A DNA stretch of 19,902 nucleotides from Microbacteriaceae bacterium (GCA_017744755.1 JAGIAU010000010.1:1-19902), one strand, 5' to 3'; positions 9,929-18,363 are shown, counted from the stretch's first letter. Translations and numbers: made by a program. Notes: generated by a model from the sequence alone, not told the origin.

Positions 9929-10759
9929 CTACGCGTGCGACTTGGCCGTGGCCTCCCGCCGCGGCGGCCATGGGATGACGGGCGAGACCCTCGCCTGGTA
10001 CTCCGAGTACTCCGGGTACTTCGAGCGGGTGATGGACTCCGTGAAGATCGTCGAGCCGACGAAGAGGATCGTGAGCACCGCGGCGCCGGCGACGGTCCAG
10101 ATGAGCACGGTCCCGGCCGCGACGGCGCCGAAGCCGAAGACGATCCACCACTGCGCCTGCTCGAAGAAGTAGTTCGGGTGCCGGCTGAGGCGCCACAGCC
10201 CGGTCTGCAGGAAGCGCGGCTGGAAGCCGGGGCCGCCGGCGTGCTTGGCCTGGTGGAAGTCCCACTGCTGCCGGTCGGCGACCGTCTCGCCGGCGAGCAG
10301 GCCGAGGAACACGACGGCGAGCACGACGTCGAGGACGCCGAACGGCGTCGGGGCGTCGGAGACGACCGAGTGCTCGTAAGCGGTCCAGGCCGGCAGCGTG
10401 ATCGCGAAGATGACCGCGTTCTGGAAGAGCACGATGAAGAAGAGGTTGAAGAGCTGCCAGGCCCAGCCGGGCATCCTCGCCCGGAGGATCGGCCAGCGGT
10501 AGTCCTCGACGCCCGAGTACCCGCCTTTGCGCGCGAAGTTGAAGGTGAGCCTCGCGCCCCAGGCCGTCACGAGCACGGCGAGCAGGCCGAGCCGCGGGTC
10601 CGCGAATCCGGTGCCGGCCGCGAAGATCCACACGTAGACCACCGGCACGATCGACCAGATGCGGTCGACCCATGAGTAGTCGCGCGAGACGAGCGATGCG
10701 ATCCAGCAGAACGCGGAGACGACGCCGGCGACGATGGCGGCGAGCAGGAGGGGGGTCAT
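9929..10759 (-). CDS. DUF1295 integral membrane protein (steroid 5-alpha-reductase-like fold)
   Basis: A 276-residue polytopic membrane protein. The C-terminal half has the family hallmark GLWRLSRHPNYFFEQAQWW and, before it, RKGGYSGVEDYRWPILR and DRQQWDFHQ, as in DUF1295 proteins related to steroid 5-alpha-reductase and isoprenylcysteine methyltransferases, where the RHPNY segment helps bind the cofactor. Six or so hydrophobic helices are apparent. The reaction is unknown; NAD(P)H-dependent lipid reduction is the usual guess. ATG 10759 places the first helix (LLLAAIVAGVVSAFCWIASL) at the N-terminus; an ATG at 10789 is an alternative and neither has a clear ribosome site. It is the first gene of the operon leading to psuG, divergent from the FHA gene. 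Confidence 0.8.
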   Translation of the reverse strand: MTPLLLAAIVAGVVSAFCWIASLVSRDYSWVDRIWSIVPVVYVWIFAAGTGFADPRLGLLAVLVTAWGARLTFNFARKGGYSGVEDYRWPILRARMPGWAWQLFNLFFIVLFQNAVIFAITLPAWTAYEHSVVSDAPTPFGVLDVVLAVVFLGLLAGETVADRQQWDFHQAKHAGGPGFQPRFLQTGLWRLSRHPNYFFEQAQWWIVFGFGAVAAGTVLIWTVAGAAVLTILFVGSTIFTESITRSKYPEYSEYQARVSPVIPWPPRREATAKSHA

Positions 10760-10817
10760 GGCGTTCAGCGTAATCCCGAGGTGGGACATCGCCGTTTCCG
10801 CGGTCCGCCCCATCTGT

Positions 10818-10823
10818 TACCGT
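10818..10823 (+). promoter_or_regulatory. Candidate -10 box for the FHA/MerR operon
   Basis: TACCGT fits TANNNT, 21 nt before ATG 10845, leaving room for the GAGGAGG ribosome site (10832-10838). TTTCCG at 10795-10800 is a weak -35 match at 17-bp spacing. A second TACCGT lies at 12050-12055 before the downstream MerR gene. Confidence 0.35.
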
Positions 10824-10844
10824 GGCTGGACGAGGAGGGGCGGC

Positions 10845-11318
10845 ATGACCGATGACGCAGCCGCGGCCGGGGCGCCGCGTCGCGACGACAGCACCGCCCG
10901 CTACGGCGAGGAGTTCGCCGCGCAGCTCGCCGCGCACGGGGTCGACCTCGGCGCCGAGGCGACGGAGGCGATCGCGGCCCTTCCGTCCGGCAGCGGCATC
11001 CTCGTCGTGCAGCGCGGTCCCGGCGCCGGCTCCCGCTTCCTCCTCGACGGCGACGTCGCGCTCGCCGGCCGCCACCCGGACGCCGAGGTGTTCCTCGACG
11101 ATGTCACGGTGTCCCGCCGGCACGCGGAGTTCCGCAGGAGCGGTACCGTGTTCACCGTGCGCGACCTCGGCTCTCTCAACGGCACCTATGTCGGGGGGCA
11201 GCTGGTCGACTCCGCGGAGCTCGCGGACGGGGTCGACGTGCAGATCGGCAAGTTCCGCCTGACCTTCTACGCCTCCCGCACCGACCTCGGTCACGACGCG
11301 ACCGGGAACGCTGGCTGA
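10845..11318 (+). CDS. garA: FHA-domain protein, GarA/OdhI homologue
   Basis: A small cytosolic phosphothreonine-binding protein. Homologues GarA (mycobacteria) and OdhI (corynebacteria) inhibit 2-oxoglutarate dehydrogenase and tune glutamate metabolism under Ser/Thr kinase control. At 157 residues, the FHA domain spans about 52-140 with GRHP (Arg76), SRRH (90-93) and LNGTY (Asn112). LPSGSGILVV, FLDDVTVSRRHAEFR and IGKFRLTF are very close to OdhI/GarA. The N-terminal tail reads RRDDSTARYGEEF and lacks the tandem-threonine ETT motif that PknB/PknG phosphorylate in the characterised proteins. GAGGAGG sits 6 nt before the ATG, deciding this start over an upstream in-frame ATG. The stop overlaps the ftsR start (TGATG). 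The genes that follow match the Rv1827-Rv1828 order. Confidence 0.9.
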   Translation: MTDDAAAAGAPRRDDSTARYGEEFAAQLAAHGVDLGAEATEAIAALPSGSGILVVQRGPGAGSRFLLDGDVALAGRHPDAEVFLDDVTVSRRHAEFRRSGTVFTVRDLGSLNGTYVGGQLVDSAELADGVDVQIGKFRLTFYASRTDLGHDATGNAG

Positions 11319-12016
11319 TGGCGGCGGCAAGGGCCGCGCAGGCCCGTAGCGCTGCGCCGACGCTCTTCTCGATCGGGCAGGTGCTCGCGAAGCTCACCCC
11401 CGAGTTCCCCGATCTGTCCCCGTCGAAGCTCCGCTTCCTCGAGGCCGAGCGCCTGGTCGCCCCGGCGCGCACCGAGTCCGGCTACCGCAAGTTCTCCCAT
11501 GCGGACATCGAGCGGCTGCGTTTCGTGCTGACGATGCAGCGCGACCACTACCTGCCGCTCAAGGTCATCCGCGTGCAGCTGGAGGACTTCGACTCCGGTC
11601 GCATCGAGAAGCTGGCCGCCCCGGCCCGCATCAACGGCTCCATGCTCGACACCGAGCGCCGCCTGACCCGGGCCGATCTGCTCCGGGAGACGGGCGCGAC
11701 GGCGCCGCTGCTCGCCGACGCCGTCGCGCATTCGCTGCTGCCCGCCGCCGACTCGTACGGCGACGATGCGGTCGCGCTGCTGCGCGCGCTCGTCGAGCTG
11801 CAGCGCGTCGGGCTCGAGCCCCGGCACCTGCGCGGATTCCGCCAGGCGGCCGAGCGCGAGGTCGGGCTCATCGACAGCGCCGTGGAGGCGGTGCGCCGTC
11901 GTCCCGGCTCCGGCTCGCGCGCTCGCGCCGCCGAGATGAGCCGTGAGATCGCGTCCCGTCTCGAGACGGTCCGCGCCTCGCTCATCCGCAGCGCCATCGA
12001 GCGCCTCGACAGGTAG
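11318..12016 (+). CDS. ftsR: MerR-family regulator, FtsR type
   Basis: A 232-residue winged-helix regulator. The N-terminal MerR domain (about 17-90) starts FSIGQVLAKL and continues with LSPSKLRFLEAERLV, TESGYRKFSHADIERLRFVL and HYLPLKVIRVQL; the C-terminal part is helical. The position directly after garA/odhI is that of Rv1828 and of C. glutamicum FtsR (Cg1631), reported to be needed for normal ftsZ expression and cell division. The start codon overlaps the garA stop by one base, so translation is coupled. No metal-binding cysteines are seen, so a metal-sensing MerR is unlikely. Confidence 0.87.
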   Translation: MAAARAAQARSAAPTLFSIGQVLAKLTPEFPDLSPSKLRFLEAERLVAPARTESGYRKFSHADIERLRFVLTMQRDHYLPLKVIRVQLEDFDSGRIEKLAAPARINGSMLDTERRLTRADLLRETGATAPLLADAVAHSLLPAADSYGDDAVALLRALVELQRVGLEPRHLRGFRQAAEREVGLIDSAVEAVRRRPGSGSRARAAEMSREIASRLETVRASLIRSAIERLDR

Positions 12017-12017
12017 C

Positions 12018-12073
12018 GTCGTCCCGGGCGCGTCGTCACCGGTGCGGTGTACCGTCGAAGGGGACGGGACGAC
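12018..12073. terminator. Stem-loop after ftsR (possible terminator or attenuator)
   Basis: GTCGTCCCG (12018-12026) pairs perfectly with CGGGACGAC (12065-12073), with the palindrome CACCGGTG inside the loop. It begins one base after the ftsR stop and suggests that the next MerR gene has its own promoter. In M. tuberculosis the bifunctional nuclease gene Rv1829 lies in this gap; here only about 140 bp remain, with no ORF. Confidence 0.4.
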
Positions 12074-12136
12074 ACGCCGCGAGTCGGTCCATCGCCCGAC
12101 GCACCCCAGGGGCTAGCGTTGCAGGTGTTCCAAGGT

Positions 12137-12151
12137 TCAAGTGAGAGTTGA
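12137..12151. promoter_or_regulatory. MerR-type inverted repeat before the second MerR gene
   Basis: TCAA-GTGAGAG-TTGA, centred 15 bp before ATG 12159. MerR-family operators are short inverted repeats and often sit at the regulator's own gene. The TTGAG-like arms also recall HspR-type sites (CTTGAGT-N7-ACTCAAG), a related MerR subgroup with the same 7-bp spacing. Autoregulation by this MerR protein or by FtsR is an inference. A TANNNT match (TAGCGT, 12114-12119) lies just upstream. Confidence 0.4.
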
Positions 12152-12158
12152 GGGTCTG

Positions 12159-12688
<530 letters not shown>

Positions 12689-12692
<4 letters not shown>

Positions 12693-12722
12693 GCGGAACG
12701 CGCCCGAGCGCGTTCCGCTCAG
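12689..12722. terminator. Hairpin terminator after the second MerR gene
   Basis: CTGAGCGGAACGCGC (12689-12703) pairs perfectly with its reverse complement at 12708-12722 around the loop CCGA. The left arm includes the MerR stop codon. It is strong but lacks a T-tract. The region 12723-12804 up to the parA stop is GC-rich, with a smaller CCGGATCC/GGTCCGG stem and no ORF worth calling. Confidence 0.75.
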
Positions 12723-12804
12723 CCGGATCCCGGGGTCCGGTGCGTTCGGGGCGCCGGAACACCGGAACGAGCGCCCAGCAGCCGGCGTGAGCGAGGAGAC
12801 GCGG

Positions 12805-13614
12805 CTACGCGCCGTCGATCGGGTTCTGCGCCTGGCGCGCGGAGGACACGACGCGGTCCAGGAGCGCGTCGAAGAGCTTCGCCGTCTCGATCGCGTTGTC
12901 GCCCGGCCAGAGGTGCACGGGCTTCGCGGCGCCCTGCGCCTGCTGCAGGGCGGTGCGCTCCGGGAGCGACGGCGACAGCACGAGCGGGCCGAACATCTCC
13001 TTCATCTCCTGGAGCCGGAACTGGTGCTCGGCGGACTGCTCGCGCCACCGGTTCACGATGATGCCGAGCGGCTGGAGGCGGGGGGAGAGGCCCCGGCGGA
13101 TCTCCTCGATCGCGCGGAGCGCGCGGTCGGCGGCCGCGACGGAGAAGAGCGCCGGCTCGGTCACGATCGCGACGCGATCCGAGGCGACCCAGGCGGTGCG
13201 CGTGAGCGCGTTCAGCGACGGCGCCGTGTCGATGAGGACGAGATCGTAGTCGGACTCGATGGTGGCGAGCGCCTCCTCGAGCTTCCAGATGTCGCGGACG
13301 GTCGGGTGCGGACCGTCGAAGTTCGTGGCGAGCGGCGAGCCGATCAGGACGTCGACGACGCCGCTGTGCGCGCGGGTCCAGCCGCTCGCGGCGATCGCGC
13401 TCCGGACCGACTTCTCCTTCGGGTTCGCGAGGACGTCGGCGATGTTCGTCCGGTTCGCCGTGTCGACGCTGAGGCCGGTCGTGGCGTCCGCCTGGGGGTC
13501 GAGATCGACGACCAGCACGCGGATGCCGCGCGCGAACGCCGCCGACGCGAGCCCGAGGGTCACCGTCGTCTTGCCTACGCCCCCCTTGAGCGAGCTGACG
13601 CTGAGCACGTGCAC
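12805..13614 (-). CDS. ParA-family ATPase (orphan)
   Basis: A 269-residue deviant-Walker-A ATPase of the ParA/Soj group, which positions DNA or protein cargo on the nucoid. The Walker A is KGGVGKTT (10-17) with signature Lys10, the A' motif VLVVDLDPQADATTG (33-47), and the Walker B-like LVLIDTAPS. The C-terminal part has GIIVNRWREQ and SLPERTALQQAQ. No ParB gene adjoins it and no parS-like site was noticed, so it is probably not the main chromosomal ParA. The start is GTG 13614 (13608 also possible). A TAGTGT -10 box ends 8 nt upstream, suggesting a leaderless or nearly leaderless transcript. It is divergent from pyc. Confidence 0.9.
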   Translation of the reverse strand: MHVLSVSSLKGGVGKTTVTLGLASAAFARGIRVLVVDLDPQADATTGLSVDTANRTNIADVLANPKEKSVRSAIAASGWTRAHSGVVDVLIGSPLATNFDGPHPTVRDIWKLEEALATIESDYDLVLIDTAPSLNALTRTAWVASDRVAIVTEPALFSVAAADRALRAIEEIRRGLSPRLQPLGIIVNRWREQSAEHQFRLQEMKEMFGPLVLSPSLPERTALQQAQGAAKPVHLWPGDNAIETAKLFDALLDRVVSSARQAQNPIDGA

Positions 13615-13683
13615 GATCTAGGACACTACTAGGCTCGTCTGCACCCATCCTGACTGACTCGCCCACCCACGACGAGGAGCCAC
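13615..13683. promoter_or_regulatory. Divergent promoter region parA / pyc
   Basis: On the minus strand TAGTGT (13623-13628) is a -10 candidate 8 nt before the parA GTG. On the plus strand TAGGCT (13630-13635) is a -10 candidate for pyc, leaving a leader of about 40 nt that ends in GAGGAG and then the GTG start. The two boxes are one base apart, so polymerases would compete. Confidence 0.4.
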
Positions 13684-16600
13684 GTGTTCTCCAAGGTGCT
13701 CGTAGCCAACCGCGGCGAGATCGCCGTCCGCGCATTCCGTGCCTGCTATGAGCTGGGCATCCGGACGGTCGCCGTCTACCCCTGGGAGGATCGCGGCTCG
13801 ATCCACCGGCAGAAGGCGGACGAGGCCTACGTGATCGGCGAGCGGGGCCACCCGGTCCGTGCATACCTCGACGTCGACGAGATCATCCGCGTCGCGCTCG
13901 AGTCCGGCGCGGACGCCATCTACCCGGGCTACGGCTTCCTCTCGGAGAACCCGGAGCTCGCGCGCGCGGCCGCCGAGCACGGCATCGCCTTCGTCGGGCC
14001 GGGGGCGGACGTCCTCGAGATGGCCGGCGACAAGGTGACGGCGAAGGAGCATGCGATCGCCGCGGGCGTCCCCGTGCTGCGCTCCACCGACGCGACCGAC
14101 GACGTCCAGGCGCTCATCGCGGGTGCCGACGAGATCGGCTTCCCGGTCTTCGCGAAGGCGGTCGCCGGCGGCGGCGGGCGCGGCATGCGCCGGGTCGAGC
14201 GCCGCGAGGACCTCCCGGCGGCGCTGGAGGCGGCGATGCGCGAGGCGCAGACCGCGTTCGGCGACGCCCGCATGTTCATCGAGCAGGCCGTCCTGCGGCC
14301 GCGGCACATCGAGGTGCAGATCCTCGCCGACGCGAGCGGCGAGACGATCCACCTCTTCGAACGCGACTGCTCGGTGCAGCGCCGCCATCAGAAGGTCGTC
14401 GAGATCGCCCCGGCGCCGGACCTGGCCCCGGACATCCGCGCGGCGCTGCACCGCGACGCGATCGCCTTCGCGAAGTCGATCGGCTACGTGAACGCCGGCA
14501 CGGTCGAGTTCCTCCTCGACACGGCGGGCGAGCGCGCCGGCGAGCACGTCTTCATCGAGATGAACCCGCGCATCCAGGTCGAGCACACGGTGACCGAGGA
14601 GGTCACCGACGTCGACCTCGTCGTCGCGCAGCTGCGCATCGCGGCGGGCGAGTCGCTCGCCGACCTGGGGCTGCACCAGGACGCGGTCGCGGTGCGCGGC
14701 GTCGCCATCCAGTGCCGCATCACCACCGAGGACCCGGCGCAGGACTTCCGTCCCGACACGGGCCGCATCACGACGTACCGCTCGCCGGGCGGGGCGGGCA
14801 TCCGCCTCGACGGCGGCACCGTCGCCGCGGGGGTGCAGGTCAGCCCGTTCTTCGACTCGATGCTCGTGAAGCTCATCGCCCGCGGCCGCAGCTGGGACGT
14901 CGCCGTGGCGCGCACCCGGCGCGCGCTCGCCGAGTTCCGCCTCCGCGGGGTGGCGACGAACATCCCGTTCCTGCAGGCGGTGCTCGACGACCCGGCGTTC
15001 CTCGCCGGCGACCTGTCGACCGCGTTCATCGAGGAGCGGCCGTACCTGCTCGGCGCCCGCCAGTCGCAGGACCGCGCGAGCCGGCTGCTGCAGTGGCTCG
15101 CCGAGGTCACCGTGAACCAGCCGCACGGCGCCGGCGCCGGTCTCGTCCGCCCCGCCGAGAAGCTGCCGGAGCTCGATCTCGCCGCGCCGCCGCCCGCCGG
15201 GTCGCGGCAGCGCCTCCAGGAGCTCGGGCCGCAGGGCTTCGCCGCGGCGCTCCGCGCGCAGACGGCGCTCGCCGTCACGGACACGACGTTCCGCGACGCC
15301 CATCAGTCACTGCTCGCGACCCGCGTGCGCACCGCCGACCTCGTCGCCGCGCTGCCGGCGGTCGCGCGGCTCACGCCGCAGCTGCTGTCCATCGAGGCGT
15401 GGGGCGGGGCGACGTACGACGTCGCGCTGCGCTTCCTCGGCGAGGACCCGTGGGAGCGGCTCGCCCGCATCCGCGAGGCCCTGCCGAACGTCGCGATCCA
15501 GGCCCTCGTCCGCGGGCGGAACACGGTCGGCTACACGCCGTACCCGACCCGCGTGACGGACGCCTTCATCCAGGAGGCGGCCGCGACCGGGGTCGACGTC
15601 TTCCGCGTGTTCGACGCCCTGAACGACGTCGAGCAGATGCGGCCCGCGATCGAGTCGGTGCTCGCCACCGGCACCGCCGTCGCGGAGGGCGCCATGAGCT
15701 ACACGGGCGACCTGCTGAACCCCGACGAGGACCTGTACACGCTCGACTACTGGCTCCGCCTCGCGGAGCGCATCGTCGGCACCGGCGCGCACATCCTCGG
15801 CATCAAGGACATGGCCGGCCTGCTGCGCCCCGAGGCGGCCTCGCGCCTCGTCACGGCGCTGCGCGAGCGCTTCGACCTCCCCGTCCACGTGCACACGCAT
15901 GACACGGCGGGCGGCCAGCTCGCGACACTGCTCGCGGCCTCCGCGGCCGGCGCCGACGCGGTCGACGCGGCTGCGGCCCCGATGGCGGGGACGACCTCGC
16001 AGCCCTCGCTGTCCGCGCTCGTCGCAGCCCTCGCGCACACCGATCGCGACACGGGCCTGAGCCTCCGCGCCGTCGGCGATCTCGAGCCGTACTGGGAGGC
16101 CGTGCGCCACGCGTACCGGCCCTTCGAGTCGGGTCTCGCCGGGCCGACCGGCCGCGTCTACGAGCACGAGATCCCCGGCGGCCAGCTGTCGAACCTGCGC
16201 CAGCAGGCGATCGCGGTCGGCCAGGGCGAGCACTTCGAGCGCGTCGAGGACGCCTACGCCGCGGCGAACCGCATCCTCGGCCGTCCGCCGAAGGTCACCC
16301 CGAGCTCGAAGGCGGTCGGCGACCTCGCCCTCGCCCTCGTCGCCGCAGGCGCCGACCCCGCCGACTTCGAGGCGAACCCCGGCGACTACGACATCCCGGA
16401 CAGCGTCATCGGCTTCCTCGCCGGCGAGCTCGGCGACCCGCCCGGCGGCTGGCCCGAGCCGTTCCGGACGAAGGCGCTCGCCGGTCGGGAGCGCTCCATC
16501 GAGATCACGCCGCTGACGGCGGAGGAGGAGCAGGCGCTCGCGGGCGACCCGGCCACGCGCCGCCTCGCGCTGAACAGGCTGCTCTTCCCCGGCCCGACCC

Positions 16601-17082
16601 GGACCTTCACGGAGTGGCGGGGGACGTACGGCGACCTCAGCGTCCTCGACACGCTCGACTACCTGTACGGTCTCAAGGCCGACACCGAGCACGTCGTCCC
16701 GCTCTCGCCGGGCGTCCAGCTCTTCGTGGGCCTCGAGGCGATCGGCGACCCGGACGAGAAGGGCATGCGCACCGTCATGCTCACGCTCAACGGCCAGCTG
16801 CGTCCCGTGCAGGTCCGCGACGAGTCGATCCGGGTCGAGACGCGCAGCGCCGAGAAGGCGGATCAGAACGTTCCGGGGCAGGTCCCGGCGCCGTTCTCCG
16901 GCGTCGTCACCGTCAAGGTCGAGACCGGCCAGACGGTCGAGCCCGGGCAGCAGATCGCGGTCATCGAGGCCATGAAGATGGAGGCCGCGATCACCGCTCC
17001 GGTCGGCGGGGTCGTCCGTCGTCTGGCAGTATCGAATACCGCCCGTGTCGAGGCAGGGGATCTCATCGTCGAGATCGCCTGA
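13684..17082 (+). CDS. pyc: Pyruvate carboxylase
   Basis: ATP- and biotin-dependent carboxylation of pyruvate to oxaloacetate, the main anaplerotic step. At 1132 residues it is full length. Biotin carboxylase domain about 1-450, with NRGEIAVRAFRACYELG, YPGYGFLSENPELA, the glycine-rich AVAGGGGRGMR and FIEMNPRIQVEHTVTEE. Carboxyltransferase domain about 530-800, with VTDTTFRDAHQSLLATRVRT, GIKDMAG (carboxylated Lys708) and HVHTHDTAGG. Then the allosteric/tetramerisation region, then the BCCP domain with EAMKMEA and biotinyl-Lys1098. The start is GTG 13684 with GAGGAG four bases upstream. It is divergent from the orphan ParA gene; a second ParA-like gene follows after 59 bp with its own probable promoter. 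Confidence 0.98.
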   Translation: MFSKVLVANRGEIAVRAFRACYELGIRTVAVYPWEDRGSIHRQKADEAYVIGERGHPVRAYLDVDEIIRVALESGADAIYPGYGFLSENPELARAAAEHGIAFVGPGADVLEMAGDKVTAKEHAIAAGVPVLRSTDATDDVQALIAGADEIGFPVFAKAVAGGGGRGMRRVERREDLPAALEAAMREAQTAFGDARMFIEQAVLRPRHIEVQILADASGETIHLFERDCSVQRRHQKVVEIAPAPDLAPDIRAALHRDAIAFAKSIGYVNAGTVEFLLDTAGERAGEHVFIEMNPRIQVEHTVTEEVTDVDLVVAQLRIAAGESLADLGLHQDAVAVRGVAIQCRITTEDPAQDFRPDTGRITTYRSPGGAGIRLDGGTVAAGVQVSPFFDSMLVKLIARGRSWDVAVARTRRALAEFRLRGVATNIPFLQAVLDDPAFLAGDLSTAFIEERPYLLGARQSQDRASRLLQWLAEVTVNQPHGAGAGLVRPAEKLPELDLAAPPPAGSRQRLQELGPQGFAAALRAQTALAVTDTTFRDAHQSLLATRVRTADLVAALPAVARLTPQLLSIEAWGGATYDVALRFLGEDPWERLARIREALPNVAIQALVRGRNTVGYTPYPTRVTDAFIQEAAATGVDVFRVFDALNDVEQMRPAIESVLATGTAVAEGAMSYTGDLLNPDEDLYTLDYWLRLAERIVGTGAHILGIKDMAGLLRPEAASRLVTALRERFDLPVHVHTHDTAGGQLATLLAASAAGADAVDAAAAPMAGTTSQPSLSALVAALAHTDRDTGLSLRAVGDLEPYWEAVRHAYRPFESGLAGPTGRVYEHEIPGGQLSNLRQQAIAVGQGEHFERVEDAYAAANRILGRPPKVTPSSKAVGDLALALVAAGADPADFEANPGDYDIPDSVIGFLAGELGDPPGGWPEPFRTKALAGRERSIEITPLTAEEEQALAGDPATRRLALNRLLFPGPTRTFTEWRGTYGDLSVLDTLDYLYGLKADTEHVVPLSPGVQLFVGLEAIGDPDEKGMRTVMLTLNGQLRPVQVRDESIRVETRSAEKADQNVPGQVPAPFSGVVTVKVETGQTVEPGQQIAVIEAMKMEAAITAPVGGVVRRLAVSNTARVEAGDLIVEIA

Positions 17083-17112
17083 TCCGACGGGGGCGGAACA
17101 ACCCGAAATCGC

Positions 17113-17118
17113 TACACT
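17113..17118 (+). promoter_or_regulatory. -10 box for the EspI-like ATPase gene
   Basis: TACACT, a good TANNNT match 23 nt before ATG 17142, with GGAGG (17130-17134) correctly spaced between them. No -35 consensus was recognised. It indicates transcription independent of pyc. Confidence 0.45.
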
Positions 17119-17141
17119 GAGCATCACCTGGAGGTGGCTGG

Positions 17142-18314
17142 ATGGCTTCGCAGGCTGGTGACGGATCCCTGAAGGATTCCGACGCGCCCAAGACGACCGA
17201 CCCCATCATCACGATCGACCTGCCCCCGACCGTCCATGAGACGCCGGCGGACGAGGCCGCGATCGCCTTGGAGAACGTCCCCGTCGACCCCGTGCTCGCC
17301 AAGCCGGTCGAGCAGGTCGTGACGACGACGATCACCCTGGCCTCCGACGCGTTCGTCGTGACGGGCCCGGAGACGCCGGACATGCTCACGTCCGACCGGA
17401 TCGTGAGCCACCGCGGCAAGGCGAAGCCGAAGCCGCCGGAGGGCGGCTGGCAGCGGCTCGTGTACGAGCTGACGTTCCGGGCCTACAACCCGGGCGACGC
17501 GAAGCCCGTGCGCTCCCGCAAGTCGCTCGAGCAGCGCATCGGCCGCCGTCTCGACGGTCCGACGCGCTACGTCGCCGTGCTGTCCCGCAAGGGCGGCGTC
17601 GGCAAGACGACCGTGTCCATGCTGCTCGGCATGGCGCTCGCCAGCATCCGCGAGGACCGCGTCGTCGCGATCGACGCGAACCCCGATCGCGGCACGCTCG
17701 CCGAGCGCATCACGAAGACGACGGAGGAGACCGTCCGCGACCTCGTGACGCACGCGCACGAGATCGAGGCGTTCTCCGACTTCCAGCGTCGCGTCTCGCG
17801 CGACGAGACGCGCCTCGACGTGCTCGCCTCCGACACGAACCCGAACCTCCAGGAGGAGTTCGACGCCGACGACTACGACACGGTCGCCGATCTCGCGAAG
17901 CGGTTCTACTCGATCGTGCTCACGGACTGCGGGACGGGCATGATCCACTCCGTCATGAAGGCGACGCTCGACCGCGCCGACCAGCTCGTCGTCGTCTCCG
18001 GCGGGAGCCTCGATGAGGCCCGGCTCACCTCGGAGACGATCTCCTGGCTCGAGAACAACGGGTACGAGGAGCTCGCTCGGAACGCCGTCGTCGCGCTCAA
18101 CACGGCGACGCAGGGGACCGACCTCCTCATCCTCGACGAGCTCGAGGAGCACTTCGCGAGCCGCGTCCGCGATATCGTGCGGATCCCGTACGACCCGCTG
18201 CTCGCGACCGGCGCGACGATCAGCTTCGGCTCCCTCAAGCCGTTCACCCAGGAGTCCATCCGCGAGCTCGCGGCGTCCGTCGTCGACGGCCTGCCGGACC
18301 ACGTGCACGAGTGA
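17142..18314 (+). CDS. MinD/ParA-like ATPase with long N-terminal extension (EspI-like family)
   Basis: A 390-residue ATPase. Residues 1-100 are acidic/proline-rich and probably disordered. About 101-141 is a basic linker (GGWQRLVYELTFRAYNPGD, then KSLEQRIGRRLDGP). The ATPase core begins YVAVLSRKGGVGKTT, with signature Lys150 and P-loop Lys155, then VVAIDANPDRGTLAERI and the Walker B-like SIVLTDCGTG. The combination of GW..L...T....NPG, RIGRRLDGP-KGGVGKTT and DANPDRGTL recalls the MinD-like ATPases (EspI type) found at actinobacterial type VII secretion loci. No WXG100, EccC or other ESX gene is visible, so the role is open. GGAGGT lies 7 nt before ATG. It is the second orphan ParA-like protein flanking pyc. 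Confidence 0.83.
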   Translation: MASQAGDGSLKDSDAPKTTDPIITIDLPPTVHETPADEAAIALENVPVDPVLAKPVEQVVTTTITLASDAFVVTGPETPDMLTSDRIVSHRGKAKPKPPEGGWQRLVYELTFRAYNPGDAKPVRSRKSLEQRIGRRLDGPTRYVAVLSRKGGVGKTTVSMLLGMALASIREDRVVAIDANPDRGTLAERITKTTEETVRDLVTHAHEIEAFSDFQRRVSRDETRLDVLASDTNPNLQEEFDADDYDTVADLAKRFYSIVLTDCGTGMIHSVMKATLDRADQLVVVSGGSLDEARLTSETISWLENNGYEELARNAVVALNTATQGTDLLILDELEEHFASRVRDIVRIPYDPLLATGATISFGSLKPFTQESIRELAASVVDGLPDHVHE

Positions 18315-18326
18315 CTGCCTTCGGCC

Positions 18327-18354
18327 CCCTGAGCGAGCGGAGCGAGTCGAAGGG
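18327..18354 (+). repeat. Single copy of the intergenic repeat before def
   Basis: CCCTGAGCGAGCGGAGCGAG followed by TCGAAGGG, a full consensus unit. It fills the 49-bp gap between the EspI-like ATPase and def. Its GAAGGG end lies about 9 nt upstream of the def GTG and is the only purine-rich candidate ribosome site. The orientation relative to the downstream gene is the same as for the copy before fasR. Confidence 0.8.
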
Positions 18355-18363
18355 CGCCGTCGC

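Noticed and set aside
12805..13614. ParA plus parS chromosome-partition locus
   Set aside because: No ParB gene, no recognisable parS sequence, and neither origin nor rnpA/gidB-type neighbours in the window.
13618..15303. 561-codon minus-strand frame opposite pyc (and a similar one at 15307-17127)
   Set aside because: Antisense shadow of the biotin carboxylase and carboxyltransferase regions of pyc; low-complexity composition and no family motif.
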